From positions 50,580 to 114,579 of the forward strand of contig JAJYDN010000003.1 in assembly GCA_021777535.1 (NCBI GenBank): a DNA stretch of 64,000 nucleotides, read 5' to 3'. Under the pieces are notes generated by a model. That model saw only the letters and a list, made by a program, of their open reading frames with translations, was not told the DNA's origin and made no database searches. The translations under genes were made by a program, and so were the position numbers. Shown here piece after piece: positions 1 to 8,094 of this stretch; the first letter of the stretch is position 1; the number at the start of each line of letters is the position of its first letter. Source of the stretch: Pseudomonadota bacterium (GTDB lineage: Bacteria > Pseudomonadota > Gammaproteobacteria > Acidiferrobacterales > Acidiferrobacteraceae).

Positions 1-1043
1 AAGTAGGGGAGCTCCGTGAGCAGGAGCGCCTGGGGCCCGTCGACCAGGGCCTTCTGCGGGTGCGGATGAAAGTCGACCAGCACCATGTTCGCGCCCGAGA
101 TGACGGCCTGCGCCGTGACCTGCTGAATGTCCAGGATACCGTCCGGCCCGCGGTCGCGCGAGCCCACCGAGTGGGACGGATCGATGCAGACAGGCATGCG
201 CGTCAGGCGCTTGACCACCGGCACATGCGCAAAATCGACCATGTTGCGGTGCGGATCGCCCATGTTGGTCTTCATGCCGCGCAAGCCGAAGACCACGTTC
301 CGGTTGCCTTCACTCGCGATGTATTCGGCGGCATTCAGCGACTCTTCCAGCGTGATGCCAAAGCCGCGCTTCAACAGCACCGGGAATTCGCTCTGGCGGC
401 CGGCGATCTTCAGCAATTCGAAGTTTTGTGTGTTGCGTGTCCCGATCTGCAGCATGACGCCGGTCGGTGCCCCGGTCTGTTGGAGCGCCGTGCGGATCTC
501 ATCGATATGTGCGTCATGGGTGATCTCCATGGCGATCACCCGGATGCCGTATTTGCCGGCGAGGTCAAAGACCCACGGCAGGCAGGATGCGCCATGTCCC
601 TGGAAAGAGTAGGGGTTTGTGCGGGGCTTGTAGGCGCCCATGCGCGTGCACACCTGGCCGTTGGCGGCGAGCGCCTTCATCATTTCCTCGACGTGCGTCG
701 GGTTGTCAACGGCACACAGGCCCGCGAAGACGTTCAGGGTATCCTGGCTGAAACGTACACCATTGTACTCGAACCCGGTTGGCCGGCGGTCGTCCCGATG
801 GCGGCCAAGAATGCGGTATTCCTCCTCGATGCTCACCACCCGCTCGACACCCGGCAGCGCCTCGATCTCGGTCTTGTCGAAGGCGCTGGTGTCGCCGATC
901 AGATAGATTTCGGTGAGGGTCATGAGGGCGCCGACCTCCTCATGCACCCGCACGGTGATGCCGGGCTTGTTGTTGAGGAAGGCCATCAGTTCGGCGAAAA
1001 CCGGACTGTCCTTGGTGACGTGTGATTCCAGTACGATGATCAT
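1..1043 (-). CDS. DAHP synthase (3-deoxy-7-phosphoheptulonate synthase), type I-beta; partial, runs off the left edge
   Basis: The first shikimate-pathway enzyme joins phosphoenolpyruvate and erythrose-4-phosphate. About 347 residues are visible from an ATG at 1043; the C-terminus lies outside the window. Residues 1-80 form a ferredoxin-like regulatory domain as in Thermotoga-type enzymes (start MIIVLESHV). The barrel follows with the substrate-binding run RMGAYKPRTNPYSFQGHG, the LLKRGFG lysine region, the metal-site motif DPSHSVGSR and a VDFHPHP stretch. The GHGASCLPW variant differs from the usual GLGEEGL of this class, so a specialised subfamily is likely. The reading frame is open to base 1. 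I am confident of the family but not of a numbered gene symbol. Confidence 0.85.
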   Translation of the reverse strand, partial: MIIVLESHVTKDSPVFAELMAFLNNKPGITVRVHEEVGALMTLTEIYLIGDTSAFDKTEIEALPGVERVVSIEEEYRILGRHRDDRRPTGFEYNGVRFSQDTLNVFAGLCAVDNPTHVEEMMKALAANGQVCTRMGAYKPRTNPYSFQGHGASCLPWVFDLAGKYGIRVIAMEITHDAHIDEIRTALQQTGAPTGVMLQIGTRNTQNFELLKIAGRQSEFPVLLKRGFGITLEESLNAAEYIASEGNRNVVFGLRGMKTNMGDPHRNMVDFAHVPVVKRLTRMPVCIDPSHSVGSRDRGPDGILDIQQVTAQAVISGANMVLVDFHPHPQKALVDGPQALLLTELPY

Positions 1044-1301
1044 GGATAACCCTTGGGCCAGCTAAGGGCCGGTATTCTAGCAAAAGGCCGGGTGCCGAGC
1101 CTACAAAATTCGCGAATACCGGCAACGGGTGAGGTCCCCCCGTGCCGACGGGGCCGCCGTTGTCTTGCCTGGGCACTTGACGTAGGATTATTTTCACCCC
1201 CGCCGGGGGCGGCTGCGTCAAGGACTGGACCGTAGTGTGCGCCACCTCGATTCGGCTTTAGAACAACGACGAGGCCCGCGGGCCTGGAGTGATGAGAATT
1301 T
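1044..1301. other. Intergenic region between DAHP synthase and the cold-shock gene
   Basis: This 258-bp divergent spacer has no credible gene. A perfect 14-bp palindrome, AGGCCCGCGGGCCT (1272-1285), directly abuts the GGAG ribosome binding site (1286-1289) of the cold-shock gene. In the mRNA it would form a very stable short stem next to the site. A TTGACG hexamer at 1177-1182 could be a -35 box, but no convincing -10 lies 16-18 bp downstream. Confidence 0.5.
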
Positions 1302-1505
1302 ATGCAGACCGGTACCGTAAAGTGGTTCAACGAAGCAAAGGGTTTCGGGTTTATTACGCCCAGTGATGGCAGTGCGGATGTCTTTGTCCATTTCTCCACC
1401 ATCGAGGGGGATGGTTTCCGTACATTGGCCGAGGGTCAGCGTGTCGAGTTCGAAGCGACCCGTGGCCCCAAGGGAATGCAGACCACGCGGGTAGTGCCAC
1501 GCTAA
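1302..1505 (+). CDS. Cold-shock domain protein, CspA family
   Basis: This 67-residue single-domain RNA/DNA chaperone melts mRNA structure. The full OB fold is present, with the RNP1-like KGFGFITP (residues 14-21) and RNP2-like VFVHFS (27-32). The start ATG at 1302 gives the family N-terminus ([10 protein letters not shown]). A GGAG lies 12 nt upstream next to a palindrome, and a strong factor-independent terminator follows, so the gene is probably monocistronic. A second CspA-like gene lies near 26.4 kb. Whether this one is cold-induced cannot be told from the sequence. Confidence 0.95.
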   Translation: MQTGTVKWFNEAKGFGFITPSDGSADVFVHFSTIEGDGFRTLAEGQRVEFEATRGPKGMQTTRVVPR

Positions 1506-1561
1506 CCGGTCGCAATTGATGCCGCATCGTCGGCGGGGGCTTCTTCCCGCCGGACGCTGAG

Positions 1562-1592
1562 CCGGCCGTCCCGTACAGGGGGCCGGTTTTTT
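1562..1592 (+). terminator. Rho-independent terminator of the cold-shock gene
   Basis: The inverted repeat CCGGCC (1562-1567) / GGCCGG (1581-1586) is followed at once by six T residues (1587-1592). It lies about 55 bp after the stop codon on the same strand. It is the clearest intrinsic terminator in the window. Confidence 0.85.
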
Positions 1593-1685
1593 GTTGGGGA
1601 TCGTCGCCCGTTTTTGTAACCTTTCCTCCGTTGCATCACACAGTCCGTGCTAGCATTTTTTGAAACCTCCACGCGGACGGTGTGC

Positions 1686-2234
1686 ATGTCGCTTGCAAAT
1701 CTCGTTCACGGCTATGGATATCTCGCCGTTCTCATCGGCACGTTGCTCGAGGGCGAGACCATTCTCGTGCTGGGCGGCGTGGCCGCGCAGCAAGGTTATC
1801 TGGCGTTGCCATGGGTCATGGTGGCGGCCTGTGTCGGCAGCGTCTCGGGCGACCAGATCTTTTTCTATGCCGGACGCTCCTATGGATTCCGGTTCCTCGA
1901 GGGGCGCCCGCGACTGCAGCGGGTGGCCGGACTTTTGCAAAACTGGCTCCACCGCCACCAGAACTGGCTGCTTGGGACTTTCCGTTTTCTCTATGGCCTG
2001 CGTACCGCCGCGCCCTTCGTATTCGGCGCGGCCGGCGTCGGCCGTGCCCGGTTTCTGCTCTTCGATGCCATCGGCGGGGCCGTATGGTCTGTCGTGCTGG
2101 GCTACGGGGGCTACCTTGCCGGACAGGCCGTGTCGGCTTTTCTCGGCCACGTGATCCACTATGAACTCGAGCTTTTGCTGGTAGTGGCGGCCGGTGGCGC
2201 CGGGGTCTGGCTCGTCTGGCGCTATTGGCGTTAA
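1686..2234 (+). CDS. DedA/VTT-family membrane protein
   Basis: This 182-residue integral membrane protein belongs to the DedA family, which includes C55-isoprenoid and phospholipid flippases needed for envelope homeostasis. Visible features are the N-terminal re-entrant segment with LEGETILVLGG, the FRFLYGLRTAAPFVFGAAG motif typical of DedA proteins, and a hydrophobic C-terminal helix ending in VWLVWRYWR. The ATG at 1686 (MSLANLVHG) is preferred over an in-frame start 13 codons upstream because it gives the family N-terminus. The substrate is unknown. The last codons overlap convergent rsmB by 4 bp. Confidence 0.88.
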   Translation: MSLANLVHGYGYLAVLIGTLLEGETILVLGGVAAQQGYLALPWVMVAACVGSVSGDQIFFYAGRSYGFRFLEGRPRLQRVAGLLQNWLHRHQNWLLGTFRFLYGLRTAAPFVFGAAGVGRARFLLFDAIGGAVWSVVLGYGGYLAGQAVSAFLGHVIHYELELLLVVAAGGAGVWLVWRYWR

Positions 2235-3496
2235 GGGGCCGCCGGCCTTCGGTCGAAGGCCTGCGCAAAGAAGCCGTCGGTGCCATGCCGGTGGGGCAGC
2301 AGATGCAGCGCGGTGCCCGGCGGCGCATCGGGCAGGGCGATCTTGCGGCGCGTCAGGATGGCCTGGGTGTCGATGGCGGCAAACTCCGGATGCGCACGCA
2401 GGAAGGCTGCCGCCACTTCCTCGTTTTCGGCCGGCAACACACTGCAGGTCGCGTAGACCAGCCGGCCGCCTGGCCGCACGAGGCGCGCGGCGGCCGCGAG
2501 AATGGCAAGCGCCTCGTGCGCAAGGCGCGTCACCGTCTCGGGTGTGATGCGCCACTTGATGTCGGGACTGCGGCGCAGCGTGCCGGTGCCGCTGCAGGGG
2601 GCATCGACGAGCACGCGATCGATCTTGCCGTGGAGGCGCTTGATCTTCTGGTCATGGTGGCCGGTTATGGTCTGGATCCGCACGTTGTCGAGTCCGGCCC
2701 GGGCCACCCGGCCTTTCATGCGCTCGAGGCGCTTGGCGGAAGTGTCGAAGGCGTAGAGCGTGCCGCTATTGCCCATGAGTGCGCCGATGTGGAGGGTCTT
2801 GCCGCCGGCGCCCGCGCAGAAATCCACGATGCGCTCGCCGCGGCGCGCCTCGAGCAGGGGCGCGATCAGCTGGCTTGCCTCATCCTGCACCTCGAAGCGC
2901 CCCTCGCTGAAGGCCTGGGTGCGAAAGAGCGGTGCGCGGGACGCGCGCCGCAATCCCCATGGCGAGTAAGGTGTCGGCGAGAGTTCATGGCCTTCCGCGC
3001 GCAGCTGCTCCATCAGGAGGGCGCGCTCCCCGCGAATGGTGTTGCAGCGGATGTCGAGGGGGGCGGGCTTGAGCCAGGCGCGCGCCAGTTCCTGCGCCTC
3101 GTCGGCGCCGAGTGCCCGTGTGAGGTCTTCGGCGAGCCAGTCGGGGATGCTGGTGGCCACCGGCCATGGCCAATGGGCTTCACGGTGCGCACCCGCCAGC
3201 AGCTCATCCGTTGCCTGCAACCCGAGCGCATCGAGGGCCCGGGCGCTCAGGCCCTCGACGGTGGCGAGATAGGCGCCCACGAGCGCAACCGGCGCCGTGT
3301 CACCGGATATTGCCGTCAGCCGTCTGTAATGGCGCAGGCATCCGTAGGTGATTTCGGCAATCTGTCCCCGCTCGCGGCCGCCCAAAGATTTGTGGGCGCG
3401 GAAGAAGCGCTCCATGATGGCGTCGGCCGCTCCCGGTCCGCGCAGAACCGACTCGAGAAGTCCGGCGCTCAGGGCGATGATGCGGGGCGGACTCAA
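2231..3496 (-). CDS. rsmB: 16S rRNA (cytosine-C5) methyltransferase, RsmB family
   Basis: This SAM-dependent m5C methyltransferase has 421 residues. An N-terminal NusB-like helical domain (about 1-140) precedes the Rossmann catalytic domain with the SAM loop DFCAGAGGKT, the VDAPCSGTGTLRR motif and the catalytic LVYATCS motif (Cys near 351). The frame has no ATG or GTG in the right place. The best start is a TTG (3494-3496) whose last two bases are the first two of the aguB stop codon (TTGA), so translation is probably coupled. RsmB is usually about 430 residues, consistent with this start. The target would be C967 of 16S rRNA if it is orthologous to E. coli RsmB. Confidence 0.88.
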   Translation of the reverse strand: MSPPRIIALSAGLLESVLRGPGAADAIMERFFRAHKSLGGRERGQIAEITYGCLRHYRRLTAISGDTAPVALVGAYLATVEGLSARALDALGLQATDELLAGAHREAHWPWPVATSIPDWLAEDLTRALGADEAQELARAWLKPAPLDIRCNTIRGERALLMEQLRAEGHELSPTPYSPWGLRRASRAPLFRTQAFSEGRFEVQDEASQLIAPLLEARRGERIVDFCAGAGGKTLHIGALMGNSGTLYAFDTSAKRLERMKGRVARAGLDNVRIQTITGHHDQKIKRLHGKIDRVLVDAPCSGTGTLRRSPDIKWRITPETVTRLAHEALAILAAAARLVRPGGRLVYATCSVLPAENEEVAAAFLRAHPEFAAIDTQAILTRRKIALPDAPPGTALHLLPHRHGTDGFFAQAFDRRPAAP

Positions 3497-4371
3497 TCGC
3501 GATAGCGCCGCACGAGGTCGGCGTAGGCGTCGATGCGCCGGTCGCGCAGGAAGGGCCAGATGCGGCGCACGCTTTCGGTGCGGCCGGAGTCGATGTCGGC
3601 AAAAAGGACGGCCGGTTCGGCGCCAGCGCGGGCGAGGAGCTCGCCTTGCGGGCCGCAGGCGAAGCTCGCCCCCCAGAACTGGATGCCGCCGTCGGCATCG
3701 GCCGGATCCGGCTCGAACCCGCAGCGGTTGCAGGAGAGGACCGGCAGGCCGTTGGCCACGGCATGGCCGCGCTGAATGAGTTCCCATGCCTCGCGCTGGC
3801 GCTGCTGTTCGGCTTGCGCATCGCGCGGATCCCACCCGATGGCGGTCGGGTACAGGAGCATGTCGGCGCCGGCGAGCGTCATGAGGCGCGCCGCCTCGGG
3901 GTACCACTGATCCCAGCACACGAGCACACCCAGGCGGCCGACGCTGGTATCGATGGGCGTGAACCCGAGATCGCCGGGGGTGAAGTAGAATTTCTCGTAG
4001 AACCCCGGGTCGTCCGGGATGTGCATCTTGCGGTAGCGGCCGATCAGGCGGCCGTCGCGCTCGAAGACCACGGCGGTGTTGTGGTAAATCCCGACCGCCC
4101 GCCGCTCGAAAAGGGAGCCGACGAGGACGATCCCATGGCGGGCCGCCAGCGCCCCGAGCCGCTCACTGCCCGGCCCCGGTATGGGTTCTGCCTCATCGAA
4201 GACAGCGAGGTCCTCGCGTTGGCAGAAATAGGCGCCCATGTGCAGTTCCTGCAAAAGGACGAGCTCTGCGCCACCGCGGGCCGCCTGGCCGACCGCCTCT
4301 TCCGTGCGGGCCCACACCAGGGCGTGGTCACCGTAGCTGTTTTGCTGAATGAGCGCCGCACGTAGCTTCAT
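3493..4371 (-). CDS. aguB: N-carbamoylputrescine amidase
   Basis: This enzyme hydrolyses N-carbamoylputrescine to putrescine, CO2 and ammonia, the last step of the agmatine route. It is 292 residues with the nitrilase-fold catalytic triad visible: Glu42 (LLQELHMG), Lys115 (YRKMHIP) and Cys152 (VLVCWDQWYPEA). The ATG at 4371 overlaps the aguA stop codon (ATGA), and the 3' end overlaps the TTG start of rsmB. Pairing with agmatine deiminase makes the substrate assignment firm within the broader carbon-nitrogen hydrolase family. Confidence 0.94.
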   Translation of the reverse strand: MKLRAALIQQNSYGDHALVWARTEEAVGQAARGGAELVLLQELHMGAYFCQREDLAVFDEAEPIPGPGSERLGALAARHGIVLVGSLFERRAVGIYHNTAVVFERDGRLIGRYRKMHIPDDPGFYEKFYFTPGDLGFTPIDTSVGRLGVLVCWDQWYPEAARLMTLAGADMLLYPTAIGWDPRDAQAEQQRQREAWELIQRGHAVANGLPVLSCNRCGFEPDPADADGGIQFWGASFACGPQGELLARAGAEPAVLFADIDSGRTESVRRIWPFLRDRRIDAYADLVRRYRD

Positions 4372-5441
4372 GGGATGACCCCCTGGGGCAGCTGCATGGT
4401 CGCGCAGTGCAGGCTGCCGTGCTGATGGATGAGGCTCAGGCAGTCGATGCCGATGACCGCGCGGCCCGGAAAGCACGTGGCGAGAACCTGCAGGGCCTGT
4501 GCATCGGCGCGATCCGCGTAGGTCGGCACCAGTACGGCGCCATTGATGATGAGGAAATTGGCGTAGGTGGCCGGCATGCGCTCGCCGTCTGCATCGAGCT
4601 TTGCGGCAGGCCATGGCAGTGCAGCCAGCCGGTACGGCGCGCCACCGGCGGTGCGCAGTGCCTTCAGTTCGTCTTCCATCGCTTTCAGTGCCGCATAGTG
4701 TTCATCGCCCCGGTCCGGGCACTGGACGTAGGCGATGGTTTGCGCATCGCAAAATCGCGCCAGGGTATCGATATGTCCGTCGGTGTCGTCGCCTGCGAGA
4801 TAGCCGTTGTGCAGCCACAGCACGCGTTTGGCGCCAAGTTCCATCCGCAGGCGCTCTTCGATTTCCGCGGGGGTCAAGGTTGGATTGCGCGAGGGCGCAA
4901 GCAGGCAGCTCTGGGTGACGAGCAGCGTGCCTTCGCCATCACTTTCGATGCTGCCGCCTTCGAGCACCAGGTCGACGTCCAGGGTGGGGGTCGCGCCAAA
5001 CCATCCCTGTGCCGCCAGGGCGCGCGTCAGCGCGTCGTCCTGCGCGTGCCGGTACTTTCCGCCCCAGCCGTTGAAGCGGAAATTGAGCAGCAAGGGCCCG
5101 GAGTCTGTCAGTACGGTGATGGGGCCGTGGTCGCGCACGAAGACATCGTCGGAACCGGCGATGGCGATGCGCACCCGTGTGCGTTCGGCGCCGTGGCGGT
5201 CGAGGAGTTCTTCGATGTGCCGGCGGTGCTCGGCATCGGCGGCGGTGATGTGCACGGCCTCATGCCGGCTGATGGCCGCGGCGATGGCCGCAAAGGCAGG
5301 ATCCGCGGCCGCCAGTCCGGCGGCCCAGTCGCCAAGGCGGTGCGGCCAGGTGATCATGACGCCGGACTGGGTTTCCCACTCGGCGGGGAGGCGGCGGGTC
5401 CCATGCGCCAGCGGCGCTTTCCTGATTGGAATCGTCGTCAT
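4368..5441 (-). CDS. aguA: Agmatine deiminase (agmatine iminohydrolase)
   Basis: This enzyme converts agmatine to N-carbamoylputrescine plus ammonia. The 357-residue protein shows the guanidino-modifying fold: SDDVFVRDHGP, the FNGWGGKY motif, LEGGSIESDGEGT, the histidine-containing DDTDGHIDT and the catalytic cysteine in HGSLHCATMQLP (C346, close to the C-terminus). The start ATG at 5441 has a GGTGG-like site upstream. It is first in the aguA-aguB-rsmB unit. The ammonia and polyamine produced could help acid tolerance, but that is inference. Confidence 0.95.
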   Translation of the reverse strand: MTTIPIRKAPLAHGTRRLPAEWETQSGVMITWPHRLGDWAAGLAAADPAFAAIAAAISRHEAVHITAADAEHRRHIEELLDRHGAERTRVRIAIAGSDDVFVRDHGPITVLTDSGPLLLNFRFNGWGGKYRHAQDDALTRALAAQGWFGATPTLDVDLVLEGGSIESDGEGTLLVTQSCLLAPSRNPTLTPAEIEERLRMELGAKRVLWLHNGYLAGDDTDGHIDTLARFCDAQTIAYVQCPDRGDEHYAALKAMEDELKALRTAGGAPYRLAALPWPAAKLDADGERMPATYANFLIINGAVLVPTYADRADAQALQVLATCFPGRAVIGIDCLSLIHQHGSLHCATMQLPQGVIP

Positions 5442-5469
5442 CCACCATCCTCACGAAAAGGCGGGGATA

Positions 5470-6168
5470 TTAGCCGTTTGTGCCTTGCTCGCCAAGCGCC
5501 GGTTCCTGGAGGATTGGTGCCAGGAAGCCCCGCAGATCATCCATTTCCTCCTCGGTGACGTTATGGCCGGTCTGGTAGCTCTTGAAAAACGGTTCGCCGC
5601 CGGCCGCCTTGATGAGATCGCGCGAGCGGACGCCGAAAGAGAAGGGCACCATCATGTCCTCGGTCCCGTGCGCCATGAAGAGCGGGGTCTGCGGATTCCG
5701 GCAGCTGAGCGGAAAGCTCCCGGCGAGGGGCAGGTAAGTCGACCAGGCCACGAGTGCGGCGAGTCTTTTCGGTCCGGTCAGGCCGACGTGGAGCGCAAGC
5801 GCCCCGCCCTGCGAAAAGCCGCCCAGCACCACCCGATGCGGCGCAATGCCGCGGCGGTGTTCCTGTTCGATCAGTTCGGTAATGGCGGCCGCCGCATGGC
5901 CAAGACCCGCCTGGTCCTGGGGATCTTCCGGGGTGGTGCCGTAGAGATCGAACCATGCCGGCATGAGCGTCCCGCCATTCAGCGTCACCGGCCGTATGGG
6001 TGCGTGGGGAAAGATGAAACGTATGGGTTCGGCCCGTGAATCCGCGAGCGGCTGCAGAAGATCCGCAAAATCGTAGCCGTCGGCGCCGAGGCCATGCAGC
6101 CACACCAGCGTGTGGCGGGGTTGCGGCCCGCTGCAGTATTCCAGGGGTGACCGGTCAAAGAAGGACAT
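5470..6168 (-). CDS. Alpha/beta-hydrolase carboxylesterase (phospholipase/carboxylesterase family)
   Basis: This 232-residue cytoplasmic serine esterase belongs to the family of Pseudomonas EstB and acyl-protein thioesterases. The triad is readable: Ser119 in GGFSQGG, Asp171 in HGTEDMMVP and His202 in TGHNVTEEE. The oxyanion motif LHGLGADGYDF is near residue 25. The ATG at 6168 (MSFFDRSP) is chosen over one ten codons upstream because it matches the family length. It sits 28 bp upstream of aguA on the same strand and could share its transcript. The substrate is unknown. Confidence 0.88.
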   Translation of the reverse strand: MSFFDRSPLEYCSGPQPRHTLVWLHGLGADGYDFADLLQPLADSRAEPIRFIFPHAPIRPVTLNGGTLMPAWFDLYGTTPEDPQDQAGLGHAAAAITELIEQEHRRGIAPHRVVLGGFSQGGALALHVGLTGPKRLAALVAWSTYLPLAGSFPLSCRNPQTPLFMAHGTEDMMVPFSFGVRSRDLIKAAGGEPFFKSYQTGHNVTEEEMDDLRGFLAPILQEPALGEQGTNG

Positions 6169-6232
6169 AGGGCGGCAGTATACCGCGCTCACCCACACGG
6201 CAAAAGCGGGGCGGCTGTGGTTCGGCTGTCCC

Positions 6233-6445
6233 TTAGCCGGGGGCTTTCCCCTTCTTCAGCGGGGCGCGGCGCAGGGCAAAGGCCGCCGGTGCGGATACCG
6301 CGAGCCGCACGGAGCGGGCGCTGGTATGGGCGACGATGACCTCGATCGGGCCGTGGGCCGCCAGTTCACGCACGGCGTCGCCGGCGGCTGCCGCATCGAG
6401 CGTGATGAGCAACCGCTCACCGGCCTTGCAGTCGATCATGAGCAT
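6233..6445 (-). CDS. CsrA-like RNA-binding protein with inserted helix (RsmN/RsmF-type)
   Basis: This 70-residue protein starts MLMIDCKAGERLLITL and ends with a basic KKGKAPG tail. The N-terminus (ML...GE.L.I) and the C-terminal strand pair (VRLAVSAPAAFALRR) follow the CsrA pattern. Between them is an extra stretch of about 15 residues (18-32, AAAAGDAVRELAAHG) that looks like a helix. Classical CsrA lacks it, but Pseudomonas RsmN/RsmF has one at this position. Arg60 aligns with the RNA-contacting arginine (R44 of CsrA, R62 of RsmN). The start overlaps the upstream Xre gene by 10 nt. A translational repressor role is inferred; lost RNA binding is possible because some strand residues are unusual. 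Confidence 0.62.
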   Translation of the reverse strand: MLMIDCKAGERLLITLDAAAAGDAVRELAAHGPIEVIVAHTSARSVRLAVSAPAAFALRRAPLKKGKAPG

Positions 6446-6687
6446 GTCTTGTCCTGTGGCGGTCCGGGGGTATTGTCGCACTCGAGCAATTCGCGCACGC
6501 TGAGACCGAAGGCGTCCGCCAACCGCTCGAGATTGTCGAGTCCGACGTTGCGCGCGCCCCGCTCGATGGCGCTCACGTAGGTGCGATGGAGACCGCTCTG
6601 TGCGGCCAGTTGTTCCTGTGACCAGCCCCGCAGAAATCGCAGGAGGCGCACCTTGTGGGCGACGATGGCCCGGGCGTGTTTTGCCAT
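6436..6687 (-). CDS. Xre-family helix-turn-helix transcriptional regulator
   Basis: This 83-residue protein is almost entirely one lambda-repressor-like HTH domain. The pattern VRLLRFLRGWSQEQLAAQSG (residues 13-32), then TYVSAIERGARNVGLDNLERLADAFG, is typical of small Xre/SinR-type repressors. AAAAGGACC precedes the ATG at 6687. A GCCGATCGGC palindrome at 6725-6734, about 40 bp upstream, is a possible operator. It overlaps the CsrA-like gene by 10 nt, so the two are almost certainly cotranscribed and may form one regulatory switch. No toxin partner is seen. Confidence 0.85.
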   Translation of the reverse strand: MAKHARAIVAHKVRLLRFLRGWSQEQLAAQSGLHRTYVSAIERGARNVGLDNLERLADAFGLSVRELLECDNTPGPPQDKTCS

Positions 6688-6885
6688 GGTCCTTTTGTAG
6701 CCTGAAAGGCGTCCATCGTCGATAGCCGATCGGCAACGTTTTGCAGACTATATGCATCGAAATGACGAATATGAATCACAAGTGGCCTGGGATCCCATGT
6801 ACGCGGTGCCACGGGCCTTGTGGCGGCCGCCTCGTTTACATGGCGCGGGAAATGGTTTTGAATGCGCACCTTCCAAGGAGATTTT

Positions 6886-8094
6886 ATGTCGCTCATTCGC
6901 CCTTTCCGCGGCTGGCGCCCCCTGCCGGAGCGTGCCGCCGATGTCATCGCGCCTCCCTATGACGTCCTGTCGAGCCGCGAGGCCCGCCTTGCCGTGGCCG
7001 GCCGGCCGTTCAGCTTTTTGCATGTTTCCAAGGCCGAGATCGATTTGCCCGCAGACACGGATCCGGCGGATGAGGCGGTTTTCGTGCGCGCCCGCGAGAA
7101 TTGGCAGCGGCTGTGCCGGGAGGTCATGAAGCGTGACGCCACGCCCTGCTATTATGTCTACGAGCTCATCATGGGGAGCCATCGGCAGCGGGGCCTGGTG
7201 GCGGCGGCCTCCGTCGCGGCCTATGAAAGCGGCCGTATCCGCCGCCATGAATTCACGCGGCCCGACAAGGAGCGCGACCGTATCCGGCATATCGAAGCCC
7301 TGAATGCCCAGACGGGCCCCGTTTTTCTGACCTTTCGGGCGGATCCGGTGATAAGCGGGCTCATGGATGCGGCGACCGGGCAGGCGCCCGCGATCGATGC
7401 CAGCCTGGAGGGCGTGCGCCACCGCCTGTGGCCCGTGTCCGATGCGGAGGCGATAGAGGCGCTGACGACAGCTTTCGAGGGGCTTGCACGCGTCTACATC
7501 GCCGATGGCCATCACCGCTCAGCCGCGGCCGCCCTGGTGGCGGCGGCCCGCAAGGGCGCGGGTGCCCACAACCGTTTCCTGGCCGTTTTCTTCCCCGACA
7601 ACGAGATGCAGATCCTGAACTACGACCGGGTGGTTGCCGATCTGAACGGCCGCAGCAAGGAGGATTTTGTCGCGGCGCTCGCCGCGCGCTTTGTCGTCAC
7701 CAGGGAAGCGGGGGTGGTCGAACCGCGCGGGCGGGGCGAATGGGGCATGTATCTGGCGGGCTCCTGGTACCGGATGGCCTACCGGCTGCCGCTGCCAGAG
7801 GACCCGGTGGCGCGACTCGACGTCAGTCTGCTGCAGGACGAAGTGCTGGGGCCGCTGCTCGGTATTACCGATCCCCGGCGCGACCAGCGCATCGATTTCG
7901 TGGGAGGAATCCGGGGCCCGGCTGCCTTGGCGGCGCGGGCGGATGCAGTGGGCGGGGTGGCTTTCCATCTCTACCCGACGGCGCTTGCCGACCTGATGGC
8001 GGTGGCGGATCAGGGTGAGGTCATGCCGCCGAAGTCGACGTGGTTCGAACCGAAGCTCGCCGATGGCCTCGTCTCTTACGGGCTCGATGACTAG
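6886..8094 (+). CDS. DUF1015 family protein
   Basis: This 402-residue protein belongs to the DUF1015 family, whose biochemical role I cannot name with confidence. Recognisable motifs are the N-terminal IRPFRGWRPLPE with VIAPPYDVLS, RHEFTRPDKERDRIRHIEALNA in the middle, and YIADGHHRSAAA near residue 205. The ATG at 6886 is favoured over one eight codons earlier because an AAGGAG site lies 5 nt upstream. The 3' end overlaps the convergent DUF3579 gene by 4 bp. No signal peptide or membrane segment is seen. Confidence 0.85.
   Translation: MSLIRPFRGWRPLPERAADVIAPPYDVLSSREARLAVAGRPFSFLHVSKAEIDLPADTDPADEAVFVRARENWQRLCREVMKRDATPCYYVYELIMGSHRQRGLVAAASVAAYESGRIRRHEFTRPDKERDRIRHIEALNAQTGPVFLTFRADPVISGLMDAATGQAPAIDASLEGVRHRLWPVSDAEAIEALTTAFEGLARVYIADGHHRSAAAALVAAARKGAGAHNRFLAVFFPDNEMQILNYDRVVADLNGRSKEDFVAALAARFVVTREAGVVEPRGRGEWGMYLAGSWYRMAYRLPLPEDPVARLDVSLLQDEVLGPLLGITDPRRDQRIDFVGGIRGPAALAARADAVGGVAFHLYPTALADLMAVADQGEVMPPKSTWFEPKLADGLVSYGLDD

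Noticed and set aside
36..1025. Rightward frame of 321 codons at the left edge
   Set aside because: It is antisense to the DAHP synthase, whose motifs are fully readable on the minus strand.
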